Shown here: piece by piece, positions 22,569-29,762 of the stretch | How the letters are laid out: each line of letters starts with the position of its first letter | Numbering within the stretch: the first letter of the stretch is position 1 | Origin: Bradyrhizobium amphicarpaeae | Lineage (GTDB): Bacteria > Pseudomonadota > Alphaproteobacteria > Rhizobiales > Xanthobacteraceae | DNA length: 64,000 nt | Direction of reading: 5' to 3' | Assembly (NCBI RefSeq): GCF_002266435.3 | Contig: NZ_CP029426.2 | Span: 868,001-932,000 of the forward strand | Position numbers and translations under genes: made by a program | Notes under the pieces: model-generated | Databases searched by the model: none | What the model was told of the DNA's origin: nothing | What the model saw: only the letters and a program-made list of their open reading frames with translations

Positions 22569-22850
22569 CTATTTCTTGTCGGCAGCCGGTGTGGCGGTGC
22601 CGGCCTTGGCGCTCTTGATGCATTCGGAGCGGAATTTCTTGCGCTCCTTGCCGTGCAGGCCCTTGGCGTCGGCCTGCTTGGAGCAGTCGAGCGACTCGGC
22701 CGAGCGCTCCTTCGGGGCTTTCTTGTCGGCCGTGGCGGCATCGGTCTTCGTATCGGTCTTGGTCGCGGGCGCGGCGGTCTGCGCGAAGGCGGTCCCGCTG
22801 GCGAGCAGGGTGGCGAGGACGATTGCGGCGAGGCGAGAGGCGAGGGTCAT
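22569..22850 (-). CDS. PsiF repeat family exported protein
   Basis: A 93-residue exported protein. The signal peptide (about 1-23, ending AFA) is followed by an Ala/Thr/Lys linker. One PsiF repeat follows: LDCSKQADAKGLHGKERKKF and RSECIKSA, with its two conserved cysteines. PsiF was first described in E. coli as phosphate-starvation inducible, but no Pho box was recognised here. The repeat normally occurs twice; here only one copy is seen. The function is unknown. Confidence 0.82.
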   Translation of the reverse strand: MTLASRLAAIVLATLLASGTAFAQTAAPATKTDTKTDAATADKKAPKERSAESLDCSKQADAKGLHGKERKKFRSECIKSAKAGTATPAADKK

Positions 22851-23055
22851 GGTGTTGCACTCTTCTTGCGAGAATTACGAAGGGTTGCGAACGTCGGCTC
22901 GGGTTGCTGAACGCGACATGAATAATCTGAACGGCGCCTTGACTATATTTTGGCGGCCGGGAGCCATCGCTTCCTTGTCGCAAATGGCCGGCACGCTAGG
23001 ATAGCAAGTCTTGTTTCACTTCCCCTCGGGGGAACGCCAAGGAGGAGACCTAAGG

Positions 23056-23541
23056 ATGACCATTCAATCGAGATTGCTCTGCGCGATGGCGTTGTCGGGA
23101 TTGGCCGCTTTGGCGATGTCAGCGCCGGCGCAGGCGCTGACATCGCAGGAGTGCAGCGCCAAATACCAGGCGGCCAAGAAGGACGGCTCGCTCGGCACCA
23201 TGAAGTGGAATGATTTCCGCAAGGCCCAGTGCGGTGCGGATGCGACGTCGGCTGCTCCTGCACCGACCGCCGCTGCGCCCGCAGCTCCGGCCGAGCCGAA
23301 GCAGGCCAAGACGGAGGCGGCCCCGGCTGCCGCGCCGACCCTGCCAGCCGGACCCGCGATCTATCCGAATGCGATCGATCCGAAATATGCCAAGGAGACC
23401 CCGGGCAAGGGGCGCCTGCACACCTGCGTCGACCAATACAACGCCAACAAGACCACCAACGGCAACGGCGGCATGAAGTGGATCCAGAAGGGCGGCGGCT
23501 ATTACAGCGAATGCAACAAGAAGCTGAAGGGCGCCGCCTGA
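23056..23541 (+). CDS. Exported Ala/Pro-rich protein with two Cys-containing modules
   Basis: A 161-residue exported protein from ATG 23056, with a strong GGAGGAGACC site. The signal peptide ends near residue 24 (AQA). The first module is LTSQECSAKYQAAKKDGSLG with MKWNDFRKAQC. An Ala/Pro/Glu linker follows. The second module, RLHTCVDQYNANKTTNGNGG with MKWIQKGGGYYSECNKKLKG, looks like a relative of the first. I believe the family is common in Bradyrhizobium, with no known function. A textbook terminator follows. Confidence 0.8.
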   Translation: MTIQSRLLCAMALSGLAALAMSAPAQALTSQECSAKYQAAKKDGSLGTMKWNDFRKAQCGADATSAAPAPTAAAPAAPAEPKQAKTEAAPAAAPTLPAGPAIYPNAIDPKYAKETPGKGRLHTCVDQYNANKTTNGNGGMKWIQKGGGYYSECNKKLKGAA

Positions 23542-23560
23542 GCCTCGAATTTGGCGCGAA

Positions 23561-23586
23561 GGCCGGAGCAACGCTCCGGCCTTTTT
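23561..23586 (+). terminator. Intrinsic terminator
   Basis: Stem GGCCGGAGC (23561-23569) and GCTCCGGCC (23573-23581), loop AAC, followed by TTTTT (23582-23586). It ends the gene at 23056-23541 and touches the 3' end of the convergent tetR gene. Confidence 0.92.
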
Positions 23587-23588
23587 GC

Positions 23589-24137
23589 CTAGCCCAGCAG
23601 CTTTTCGGCCGATTTCGCCACCAGTTGCGATCGTTTGCGCGGGCCGCGCTCGACGAACAACAGGCTCTGGCCGAAGATGAAGCAGTAGAACAGGAAAGCC
23701 TGTGCGTCAGCCTCTTCGGCCGCGAGTCCGGTCGCGCGATAGAGTTCGGCCACATGTTTGAGCCGCGCCGCGTCCACGCCCGTCACGGCTGCCGCGGCGT
23801 TCTCGTCGGAGCGGGCCCATTGCCGGATCGCGAGCTCGATCGCCATGGCTTCCGGATTGAGCCGCTCGGAATAGAGCTGGATCACCGCCTTCAGCCGCTC
23901 GCGCGGCTGTTGGCCATCGAGGCGCGTCTGCTGCGCAATCGAGGCGGCCCGCCCCTCGCGCCAATGTTGCAGCATGGCATCGAGCAGCGCGGCGCGGTCG
24001 GCGAAGCGACGATAGAAGCCGCCCTTGGTGACGCCGAGATTCTTGGCGAGCACCTCGACCCTGACACCTTCGACCCCCGCGCGGGCGAGCTCGGTAAAGC
24101 CCGCCTCGACCCAGACGTCGCCTTTGCCGTCGTTCAT
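23589..24137 (-). CDS. TetR family transcriptional regulator
   Basis: Repressor-type protein of 182 residues from ATG 24137. The N-terminal helix-turn-helix reads GVRVEVLAKNLGVTKGGFYR, then RFADRAALLDAMLQHW. The C-terminal domain is of the short TetR type. It diverges from a four-gene set of two thioesterases and LrgA/LrgB-like proteins. Two well-conserved palindromes in the intergenic region (24158-24210) are very likely its operators, so it probably represses both itself and that operon. An acyl-CoA or related ligand is plausible given the neighbours. Confidence 0.92.
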   Translation of the reverse strand: MNDGKGDVWVEAGFTELARAGVEGVRVEVLAKNLGVTKGGFYRRFADRAALLDAMLQHWREGRAASIAQQTRLDGQQPRERLKAVIQLYSERLNPEAMAIELAIRQWARSDENAAAAVTGVDAARLKHVAELYRATGLAAEEADAQAFLFYCFIFGQSLLFVERGPRKRSQLVAKSAEKLLG

Positions 24138-24157
24138 GAAGTGGCCTTTCCGATTCT

Positions 24158-24210
24158 TGATACGGTGCCGTATTGCTAACGCGTCCCGTGCCTGATACGC
24201 TACCGTATCA
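24158..24210. promoter_or_regulatory. Twin TetR operators
   Basis: TGATACGCTACCGTATCA (24193-24210) is a perfect 7+7 palindrome with a CTAC centre. A second copy at 24158-24175 shares TGATACG-N4-CGTATTG with one arm mismatch, and has a perfect ATACGG/CCGTAT core (24160-24173). Centres are 35 bases apart. Both lie between tetR and the thioesterase operon. Confidence 0.82.
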
Positions 24211-24241
24211 AGATTGATAAACTACGAGGGCGGAGACGGCG

Positions 24242-24667
24242 ATGGAGGAGGCGACCTATCGCGGCACGGTCTATCCGTGGCAATGCGACCATGTCGGGCA
24301 CATGAACATCATGTGGTATGTCGGCAAGTTCGACGAAGCCAACTGGAATCTGTTCGCCCGCCTCGGTCTGACGCCGAGCTATCTGCGCTCCTCCGGCCGC
24401 GGCATGGCGGCGGTGCAGCAGAACATCGCCTACAGGCGCGAGCTGCTCGCCGGCGACATCGTCGAGATCCGCAGCCATCTGCTCGAAATCCGCGACAAGT
24501 CGATCCGCTTCCGGCACGACATGACGAATGCCGAAACCGGCGAGATCGCCGCAATCTGCGAGATCACCGGCGTGCACATGGACCGGAGCCAGCGCAAATC
24601 GGCGCCGTTCGCGGATGCCATCCGCGAGGTCGCCCTGCGCCATCTCGCCGCTCCGGCCGAGGCCTGA
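24242..24667 (+). CDS. Hotdog-fold acyl-CoA thioesterase (4HBT type)
   Basis: Cytoplasmic thioesterase of 141 residues. It has the 4-hydroxybenzoyl-CoA thioesterase pattern near the N-terminus: QCDHVGHMNIMWYVGKFDEA, with Asp16 in the position of the catalytic acid. The hotdog core continues through AYRRELLAGDIVEIRSHL and LEIRDKSIRFRHDM. Substrate specificity cannot be inferred. It is the first gene after the twin TetR operators, and the next thioesterase gene starts three bases after its stop. Confidence 0.9.
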   Translation: MEEATYRGTVYPWQCDHVGHMNIMWYVGKFDEANWNLFARLGLTPSYLRSSGRGMAAVQQNIAYRRELLAGDIVEIRSHLLEIRDKSIRFRHDMTNAETGEIAAICEITGVHMDRSQRKSAPFADAIREVALRHLAAPAEA

Positions 24668-24670
24668 ACC

Positions 24671-25147
24671 ATGGCCGCATTCGAGCCGAGAAACCCGGGC
24701 TATCGCGCGGCGGCGATCGCGATGTTCGAGCGTCAGCCGGCGATGCACACGCTCGGCATCGTGATCGTCCGGCTTGCACCGGGCGAGGCCGAGCTGGCGA
24801 TGCTGCATTCGCCGGCCCTCACCCAGCAGAACGGCTTTGTCCATGCCGGCATCGTCACCGCAGGCCTCGACAACGCCTGCGGCGTTGCCGCCTTCAGCCT
24901 GATGCCACGCGAGGCCGACATCCTTACCGTCGAATTCAAGACGACGCTGCTCGCGCCGGCCCGGGGCGAACGGGTCGTCTTCAAGGCCGAGGTGGTCAAG
25001 CCGGGCCGCACGCTCACGTTCTGCGAGGCGAGGGCGTTCGCCGAGCACGAGGGCACCACCACGCTGATCGCCACGATGACCGGCACGTTGATGGCGATGC
25101 TGCCCCGCATTGCAGCTTCGCACGAGCCGCGCACGTCTCGTGCATAG
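24671..25147 (+). CDS. PaaI-type hotdog thioesterase
   Basis: Thioesterase of 158 residues, probably a tetramer as is usual for PaaI-like enzymes. The core reads LTQQNGFVHAGIVTAGLDNA, where HAG replaces the common HGG. Further landmarks are FKTTLLAPARGERVVFKAEV and VKPGRTLTFCEARAF. It starts three bases after the previous thioesterase and is followed by LrgA/LrgB-like genes. Two different hotdog enzymes in tandem suggest they act on related acyl-CoAs, or one on an acyl-CoA and the other on its derivative. Confidence 0.88.
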   Translation: MAAFEPRNPGYRAAAIAMFERQPAMHTLGIVIVRLAPGEAELAMLHSPALTQQNGFVHAGIVTAGLDNACGVAAFSLMPREADILTVEFKTTLLAPARGERVVFKAEVVKPGRTLTFCEARAFAEHEGTTTLIATMTGTLMAMLPRIAASHEPRTSRA

Positions 25148-25191
25148 CGCCGATTGACAAGCCTGCCGTCGCATCCCTTGATGCGCTGGTC

Positions 25192-25575
25192 ATGCTTGCG
25201 AGTCTCGGCCTCATCCTGCTGTGCCAATTGATCGGCGAAGCCGTCGTGCGCGGCCTCGGCCTGCCCTTGCCGGGACCGGTGCTCGGCCTGCTGCTGCTCC
25301 TGATGCTGCTGCTTGCCCGCGATCGCTTCACTGTGCTTGCACACGGGCCCCTGCGCAACGACGGCGTGGAAAACGCAAGCAAGGGCCTGCTGGCGCATCT
25401 GTCGCTGCTGTTCGTGCCGGCCGGCGTCGGCGTCGTGCAGAAGCTCGACCTGCTCGCGTCGCACGGCATCGCCATCGTCCTGGTGCTCGCGCTCTCCGTG
25501 GTCGTCACGCTGTTGGCGACGGTGCTGACATTTCGCCTGGTCAGCCGCCTGTTGAAGCAGCAGGACGCGCGATGA
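25192..25575 (+). CDS. lrgA: CidA/LrgA family membrane protein
   Basis: Small membrane protein of 127 residues with four hydrophobic segments. The family landmarks are LILLCQLIGEAVVRGLGLPL, PGPVLGLLLLL and LSLLFVPAGVGVVQ. The ATG at 25192 has no clear ribosome site, so an alternative start is possible. It overlaps the lrgB gene by four bases (ATGA), the classic LrgAB arrangement. Family members were first described as holin-like, while bacterial and plant relatives transport pyruvate or glycolate/glycerate. Transport fits the thioesterase context better. Confidence 0.88.
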   Translation: MLASLGLILLCQLIGEAVVRGLGLPLPGPVLGLLLLLMLLLARDRFTVLAHGPLRNDGVENASKGLLAHLSLLFVPAGVGVVQKLDLLASHGIAIVLVLALSVVVTLLATVLTFRLVSRLLKQQDAR

Positions 25576-26294
25576 AGGACAATCCGTTCTCGCTCTGGGT
25601 CTATCTCTCGCAGTCGCCGCTGCTGTGGCTGACCGTGACACTGCTGGTCTATGCGACCACGGATGCGGTGTCGCTGGCGACGCGGCGCCATCCGCTCGCC
25701 AATCCCGTGCTGCACGCGATGTGGATCATCGGAGCGTTCCTGCTCGCGACCGGCACGTCCTATACGAGCTATTTCGCCGGCGCGCAGTTCGTGCACTTCC
25801 TACTGGGGCCTGCCACCGTCGCGCTTGCGGTCCCGCTCTACGAGAACCGCCGGCGCGTCGTGTCATCCATCGTGCCGATGCTGGTGGCGCTGCTCGCGGG
25901 ATCGGTCACCGCGGTGGTGTCGGTGGTACTGCTGGCCGAGCTCGCCGGCCTGCCGCGCGACGTGGTGCTGTCGCTGGCGCCGAAATCGGTCACTGCCGGC
26001 GTCGCCATGGGCATCGCCGAATCGCTGCACGCCGATCCCTCGCTGGCGGCGGTTGCGGTCATCCTCACCGGCATCATGGGCGCCATCATCGTGACGCCGC
26101 TGATGAACCGCACCGGCGTCACCGATTACCGCGCGCGCGGATTTGCGGCCGGCTTGGCCGCGCATGGCATCGGCACCGCGCGTGCGTTCCAGGTCGACGA
26201 GATTGCCGGCGTCTTCTCCGGCATCGCCATGAGCCTGAACGCCTTGGTGACCTCGTTCCTGGTCCCCCTGGCGGTCACGCTGCTGGTGCGATGA
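25572..26294 (+). CDS. lrgB: LrgB/CidB family membrane protein
   Basis: Membrane protein of 240 residues, partner of the LrgA-like protein. Typical LrgB features are seen: ARSPLANP-like HPLANPVLHAMW, then GPATVALAVPLYENR and LAPKSVTAGVAMGIAE. The end has GLAAHGIGTARAFQVDEIAG and FSGIAMSLNALVT. About seven to eight membrane helices are predicted. The start overlaps lrgA by four bases. The plant relative PLGG1 is a fused LrgAB glycolate/glycerate carrier; a similar organic-acid role here is inference. Confidence 0.93.
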   Translation: MKDNPFSLWVYLSQSPLLWLTVTLLVYATTDAVSLATRRHPLANPVLHAMWIIGAFLLATGTSYTSYFAGAQFVHFLLGPATVALAVPLYENRRRVVSSIVPMLVALLAGSVTAVVSVVLLAELAGLPRDVVLSLAPKSVTAGVAMGIAESLHADPSLAAVAVILTGIMGAIIVTPLMNRTGVTDYRARGFAAGLAAHGIGTARAFQVDEIAGVFSGIAMSLNALVTSFLVPLAVTLLVR

Positions 26295-26334
26295 CATCGC
26301 CGCCGCGACACTCTATATGACGGGTAATAACTCC

Positions 26335-26367
26335 CGGTCCCGAACCGTATTCGGGGGATGGGACCGA
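26335..26367 (+). promoter_or_regulatory. Alternative hairpins in leader of DsbA-like gene
   Basis: CCCGAA (26340-26345) pairs with TTCGGG (26351-26356). Alternatively CGGTCCC (26336-26342) pairs with GGGACCG (26361-26367). The two stems share bases 26340-26342 and exclude each other. They lie just before the ATG at 26381. No regulatory role is proven. Confidence 0.35.
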
Positions 26368-26380
26368 AACGGGACGAGAT

Positions 26381-27040
26381 ATGGCTGGATTTGGGACTAA
26401 GGGCCTTGGGCCGACGCGGCGCGTTGCGTTGACGCTGATCGGGGCAGGCGCCTTGGCACTGACGGGCGGCGCCTCGGTGCGCGCGGCGACCGACGAGAAC
26501 GAGGTGTTGACCGAGGCCAAGGTGCTGCGCGACCCCGATACGCCCGTCGCCGGCAATCCGAACGGCAACGTCACCATTGTCGAATGGTCCGACTACAACT
26601 GCCCCTATTGCCGCAAGCTCGAGCCCGAGTTGCGCCAGGTCGTCCAGGACGACGGCAAGGTGCGGCTGGTGATGAAGGATTGGCCGATCCTCGGGCCGGT
26701 CTCGGTCACGGCGGCGCGAACCGCGCTCGCGGCGAAATTCCAGGACAAGTACCACCAGGCCCATGACGCCATGATGGGCGTCAGTTCGCGCCTGACCGAG
26801 TCGCGCATCAACGAGCTGCTCGCGGCCGCCGGCGTCGACATGGACCGGCTGAAGCGCGATCTCGCCAGCCGCGGCAGCGACATCGACGCCCTGCTCAAGC
26901 GCAACAACGAGCAGGCCGAAGCCTTCGGCTTCCGCGGCACCCCAGCCTTCATCGTCGGCAAGTATCGCGTTCCGGGCGTGCTCAGCATGGCCGAGTTCGA
27001 GCAGGTCATCGCCGATGCCCGCAAGGCCAAGATGAACTGA
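26381..27040 (+). CDS. DsbA-family thioredoxin-like exported protein
   Basis: Exported oxidoreductase of 219 residues. The N-terminus has twin arginines (R13-R14) before a hydrophobic stretch, so Tat or Sec export is possible; cleavage is likely after VRAA. The thioredoxin fold contains IVEWSDYNCPYCRKLEPEL with redox pair Cys74-Pro-Tyr-Cys77, a helical insertion, and cis-proline loop GFRGTPAFIVG. It resembles ScsC/DsbA-type proteins found in rhizobia rather than E. coli DsbA. It could oxidise or isomerise periplasmic disulfides together with DsbB (20693). Confidence 0.92.
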   Translation: MAGFGTKGLGPTRRVALTLIGAGALALTGGASVRAATDENEVLTEAKVLRDPDTPVAGNPNGNVTIVEWSDYNCPYCRKLEPELRQVVQDDGKVRLVMKDWPILGPVSVTAARTALAAKFQDKYHQAHDAMMGVSSRLTESRINELLAAAGVDMDRLKRDLASRGSDIDALLKRNNEQAEAFGFRGTPAFIVGKYRVPGVLSMAEFEQVIADARKAKMN

Positions 27041-27071
27041 TACGCGCGGCATCGATCGCAGCCAACGCAAA

Positions 27072-27099
27072 GGCGCCGCCGCGGATTCGCGACGGCGCC
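27072..27099. terminator. Putative bidirectional terminator
   Basis: GGCGCCG (27072-27078) and CGGCGCC (27093-27099) enclose an inner CGCG/CGCG stem with a GATT loop and one mismatch. It lies between the convergent DsbA-like gene and the small membrane protein gene. The T-rich tract is weak. Confidence 0.5.
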
Positions 27100-27123
27100 T
27101 CGTTCATGTTCGACAGTGCGGCG

Positions 27124-27330
27124 TTACTTCTGCGAGATTCGCACCCAGTCCCTATGCGCGCGATCGCGCAGCGCATTCCAATCGGCCTTCGCGACGTCCC
27201 AGTTCACGATCGTGCGATTGACGCTCGCGACCTCGCCGTTGGCGACGGACGACGTCTGCATGGAGTCATAGACGTAGACTCCTCCGGCAAGGAGCAGCGC
27301 GCCCAAGATCATTCCGAAAAAAGTCCGCAT
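27124..27330 (-). CDS. Small single-span membrane or exported protein
   Basis: A 68-residue protein from ATG 27330, with GGAGG spaced correctly upstream. Residues 5-22 form one hydrophobic helix (FGMILGALLLAGGVYVY). The remainder, SVANGEVASVNRTIVNWDVA and KADWNALRDRAHRDW, is periplasmic if the helix is an uncleaved anchor. I do not know the family. An EcfG-type promoter 18 to 45 bases upstream suggests it belongs to the general stress response. Confidence 0.75.
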   Translation of the reverse strand: MRTFFGMILGALLLAGGVYVYDSMQTSSVANGEVASVNRTIVNWDVAKADWNALRDRAHRDWVRISQK

Positions 27331-27354
27331 GGCTAACCTCCGGTGACGGCCGAT

Positions 27355-27379
27355 AACGTCGGCCCGAAGCGAAGGTTCC
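27355..27379 (-). promoter_or_regulatory. EcfG-type (general stress) promoter
   Basis: On the minus strand GGAAC (27379-27375) and CGTT (27358-27355) are separated by 16 bases. This is an exact match to the alphaproteobacterial sigma-EcfG consensus GGAAC-N16/17-CGTT. It would start transcription about 15-20 bases before the ATG at 27330. Confidence 0.7.
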
Positions 27380-27411
27380 GCAGCACTGCGGCACGGATGA
27401 GGTGGACTTGT

Positions 27412-28482
27412 TCATTCCGCATTCAGCCACTGCACCAGCTCCGCGTTGATCTCACGCGGATAGGTGTGGCTGAGGTCGTCGATCTCGCGATAGGTGACGT
27501 CGGCGCCGGCCGCGGCGAGCGCCGCCTGGGTCTGGCGCGCGGTCTGCACCGGAAACATCCAGTCGAGCTTGCCGTGGGTGATGAAGATCGGCAGCCCTTG
27601 CAGGCGCGCGGCGTCGGCCATCTCCGCCATCAGCGGATGGAAGGTTGCCGATACCGGCGCCAGATGGGTGAAGGGCGAGGCGCCGTCGAGACCGCTGACG
27701 TAGCTGAAGGTGCCGCCGTCGCTCATGCCGGTCAGCAGCATGCGCGAGCTGTCGATGCTCCAGCGGCTGCGCACGGTTTCGAGGATGCGCCTGAGATTGG
27801 GCGTATCGGCATCATCGCCCATCAGCGCCCAGGTCGGACCGGTCGCGGTCGGCGCCACCAGGATCGCGCCAAGGCTGCGGGCGTCGCGCAGCCAGCTCCA
27901 CAGGAAACCGCGTCCGTTGCCGCTGCCGCCATGCAGCGCCATCACCAGCGGCATGGCGCACTCGGGCGTATAATGCTCAGGCACGTAGACCGAGAAGCCG
28001 CCGCGGCTGCCGGGTTCGTTGTGATCGTGGAAGATGCCGGTATCTTCGCTCGCGCCGGCTTCGAGCCGCGACAGCAGATCCGCATTGTCGCGATTGGCGG
28101 TGTTGAGAAAGAAGCTGCTGACGGGAGGAAATTGCATCGCCAGCGGATAGAGCGCCTCCTGCGCACGCGGCACATGGCGCAGCGCCCGGAAGACGGCGAC
28201 GAGATCGCCATTGCCGCGCTCGACCTCGCGGATCCCGGCAAAGGCGGCAAGCGTCTCGCCGCAGGCGCGATCAAGCCGCTCGCGGAGGCCCGCGAACTGT
28301 TCCGGCCACGCTCCGATAGCCGCGTGTGCGGTTTGCAGCGTCTCGTCCGGTGCGCCGATTGCGTTCATCACGGAAGCGAACGCCGGCGGATGCAATTGAC
28401 GTTGGAAGAAGCCGAGCGCTTCCAGCGCATTGAGCAGCGGCGGCAGCACGGCCACGATGTCGTCGATCACGGCCTCGCTCAT
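27412..28482 (-). CDS. Alpha/beta hydrolase (esterase/PHB-depolymerase-like)
   Basis: Soluble hydrolase of 356 residues. The N-terminal 150 residues are helical and unusual for the fold. The catalytic part starts about residue 165: GGFSVYVPEHYTPECAMPLV, oxyanion region ALHGGSGNGRGF, nucleophile elbow LLTGMSDGGTFS with the serine in GMSDGG, and ITHGKLDWMFPV as the likely acid region. The His is probably in DDLSHTYPRE. It resembles phospholipase/carboxylesterase and PHB-depolymerase-like enzymes; the substrate is unknown. It follows the S1C-like gene by 22 bases on the same strand, suggesting an operon. Confidence 0.85.
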   Translation of the reverse strand: MSEAVIDDIVAVLPPLLNALEALGFFQRQLHPPAFASVMNAIGAPDETLQTAHAAIGAWPEQFAGLRERLDRACGETLAAFAGIREVERGNGDLVAVFRALRHVPRAQEALYPLAMQFPPVSSFFLNTANRDNADLLSRLEAGASEDTGIFHDHNEPGSRGGFSVYVPEHYTPECAMPLVMALHGGSGNGRGFLWSWLRDARSLGAILVAPTATGPTWALMGDDADTPNLRRILETVRSRWSIDSSRMLLTGMSDGGTFSYVSGLDGASPFTHLAPVSATFHPLMAEMADAARLQGLPIFITHGKLDWMFPVQTARQTQAALAAAGADVTYREIDDLSHTYPREINAELVQWLNAE

Positions 28483-28504
28483 CGCGGCTTCCTCCGGCGT
28501 GCGA

Positions 28505-29476
28505 TCAATGCAACTTCGGCGCCTTCAAGAGCTTGAAGCGATCGGTCGAGGTTACCGTGACGTCGAAGGTGACACCTTGGTGGTACACGGTCAGCGGCAC
28601 GTCGACGCCGGCGGCGCCGAGCGCCCACATCTTCCTGTAGAACGCGGCCTGGCTCGTGACCTTGTCGCCGCTCACGGCGAGGATGATGTCGTCGGTCTTG
28701 AGCTCGGCGCGCGCGGCAGGACCGTTGGGGGAAATCCCGATCACGACCACACGGTTGTCGATCTCGGTCGAGTAGAGGCCGAGCCAGGGTCGCGCCGGCT
28801 TGTTGACGCGACCGAACTTGCGCAGATCGTCGAGAACCGGCTTCAGGAGGTCGATCGGCACGACCATGTTGACGTGCTCGGCCTTGCCGTCGCGTTCGCG
28901 TTCCAGCTGAAGCGAGCCGATGCCGATCAGTTCGCCGCGCTCGTTGAGCAGCGCCGTGCCGCCCCAGTTCGGATGCGCGGGATAGGTGAACATGGCCTCG
29001 TCCAGCAGATATTCCCAATAACCGGCGAATTCCTGCTTGGCCACGATCTGGCTGGCGACCGAGCGCGTACGGCCGCCGGCGCCGCCGACCACGACGCGGT
29101 CGCCGATCCCGGTTTTCGCCGAACTGCCGATCGGCAACGGCTCGACGTCGAGCTCGCCGAGAGCCTGCACCAGGCCGAAGCCGGTTTCGGAATCGAAGCC
29201 GAGCGCATGGCCTTCGACCACCCGCCCGTCGCCGAGGTGCAGCCACACCGATTCCGCCTCGGTGATGAGATAGCCGATGGTCAGCACCAGTCCGTGGTCG
29301 ATCACGACGCCGTTGCCGGCGCGTTCGGTGCCCAGCGTCTCGGCGCTGAAGGCGTCCGGGGGGATGATGGCGTGCAGGCCGACGACGGATGCGAGCGCGC
29401 GATCGAGATCGAAACCGTAGTCGCTCGCACGCGGTTGATTGGCCGGCGGCACTCTCCATTCGGTCAAAGCGGGCAT
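28505..29476 (-). CDS. S1C (HtrA-like) protein lacking the catalytic triad, with PDZ domain
   Basis: A 323-residue protein from ATG 29476 with an AGGAG site and no obvious signal peptide. The trypsin-like fold is recognisable, but the triad is lost. The histidine position holds Tyr69 (LTIGYLI), the aspartate position Gly99 (ETGFGLV) and the nucleophile position Trp171 (PNWGGTALL instead of GNSGGA). A PDZ-like C-terminal part (about 225-310) includes ARPWLGLYSTEIDNRVVVIG and AELKTDDIILAVSG. It may act as a binding or scaffold protein. It is co-oriented with the esterase downstream. Confidence 0.85.
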   Translation of the reverse strand: MPALTEWRVPPANQPRASDYGFDLDRALASVVGLHAIIPPDAFSAETLGTERAGNGVVIDHGLVLTIGYLITEAESVWLHLGDGRVVEGHALGFDSETGFGLVQALGELDVEPLPIGSSAKTGIGDRVVVGGAGGRTRSVASQIVAKQEFAGYWEYLLDEAMFTYPAHPNWGGTALLNERGELIGIGSLQLERERDGKAEHVNMVVPIDLLKPVLDDLRKFGRVNKPARPWLGLYSTEIDNRVVVIGISPNGPAARAELKTDDIILAVSGDKVTSQAAFYRKMWALGAAGVDVPLTVYHQGVTFDVTVTSTDRFKLLKAPKLH

Positions 29477-29762
29477 GGAGTTCTCCTGGCTTTAGTGCAT
29501 CGCCCCGGGATTGCTGCAGAGCGACGCGCGAAGCACAGTTAATTTAGGCTGAGGAAGGGCGTCTTGAAAGCCTCGTTCCCAACTATTCCTAGAACCCCGC
29601 GTGAAATCTTCGAAAGGCTCGGAGGCATCCCGTGCGGATGGCGGCCGACCCTCGATCCAGCATGCGGCCGCATGGCTGGTGTCCGGCGAGGTGCTAGGCG
29701 CCGTACCATGAAGCTGCTAACCATTGCCGCTTCGTTTGACCAAGGGATCACGGACCGAAGCA
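29477..29762. other. Divergent intergenic region without recognised gene
   Basis: This 286-base spacer separates the S1C-like gene (leftward) from the M20 amidohydrolase gene (rightward). It is less GC-rich around 29535-29620. No clear operator, hairpin or coding stretch was recognised. Confidence 0.4.
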
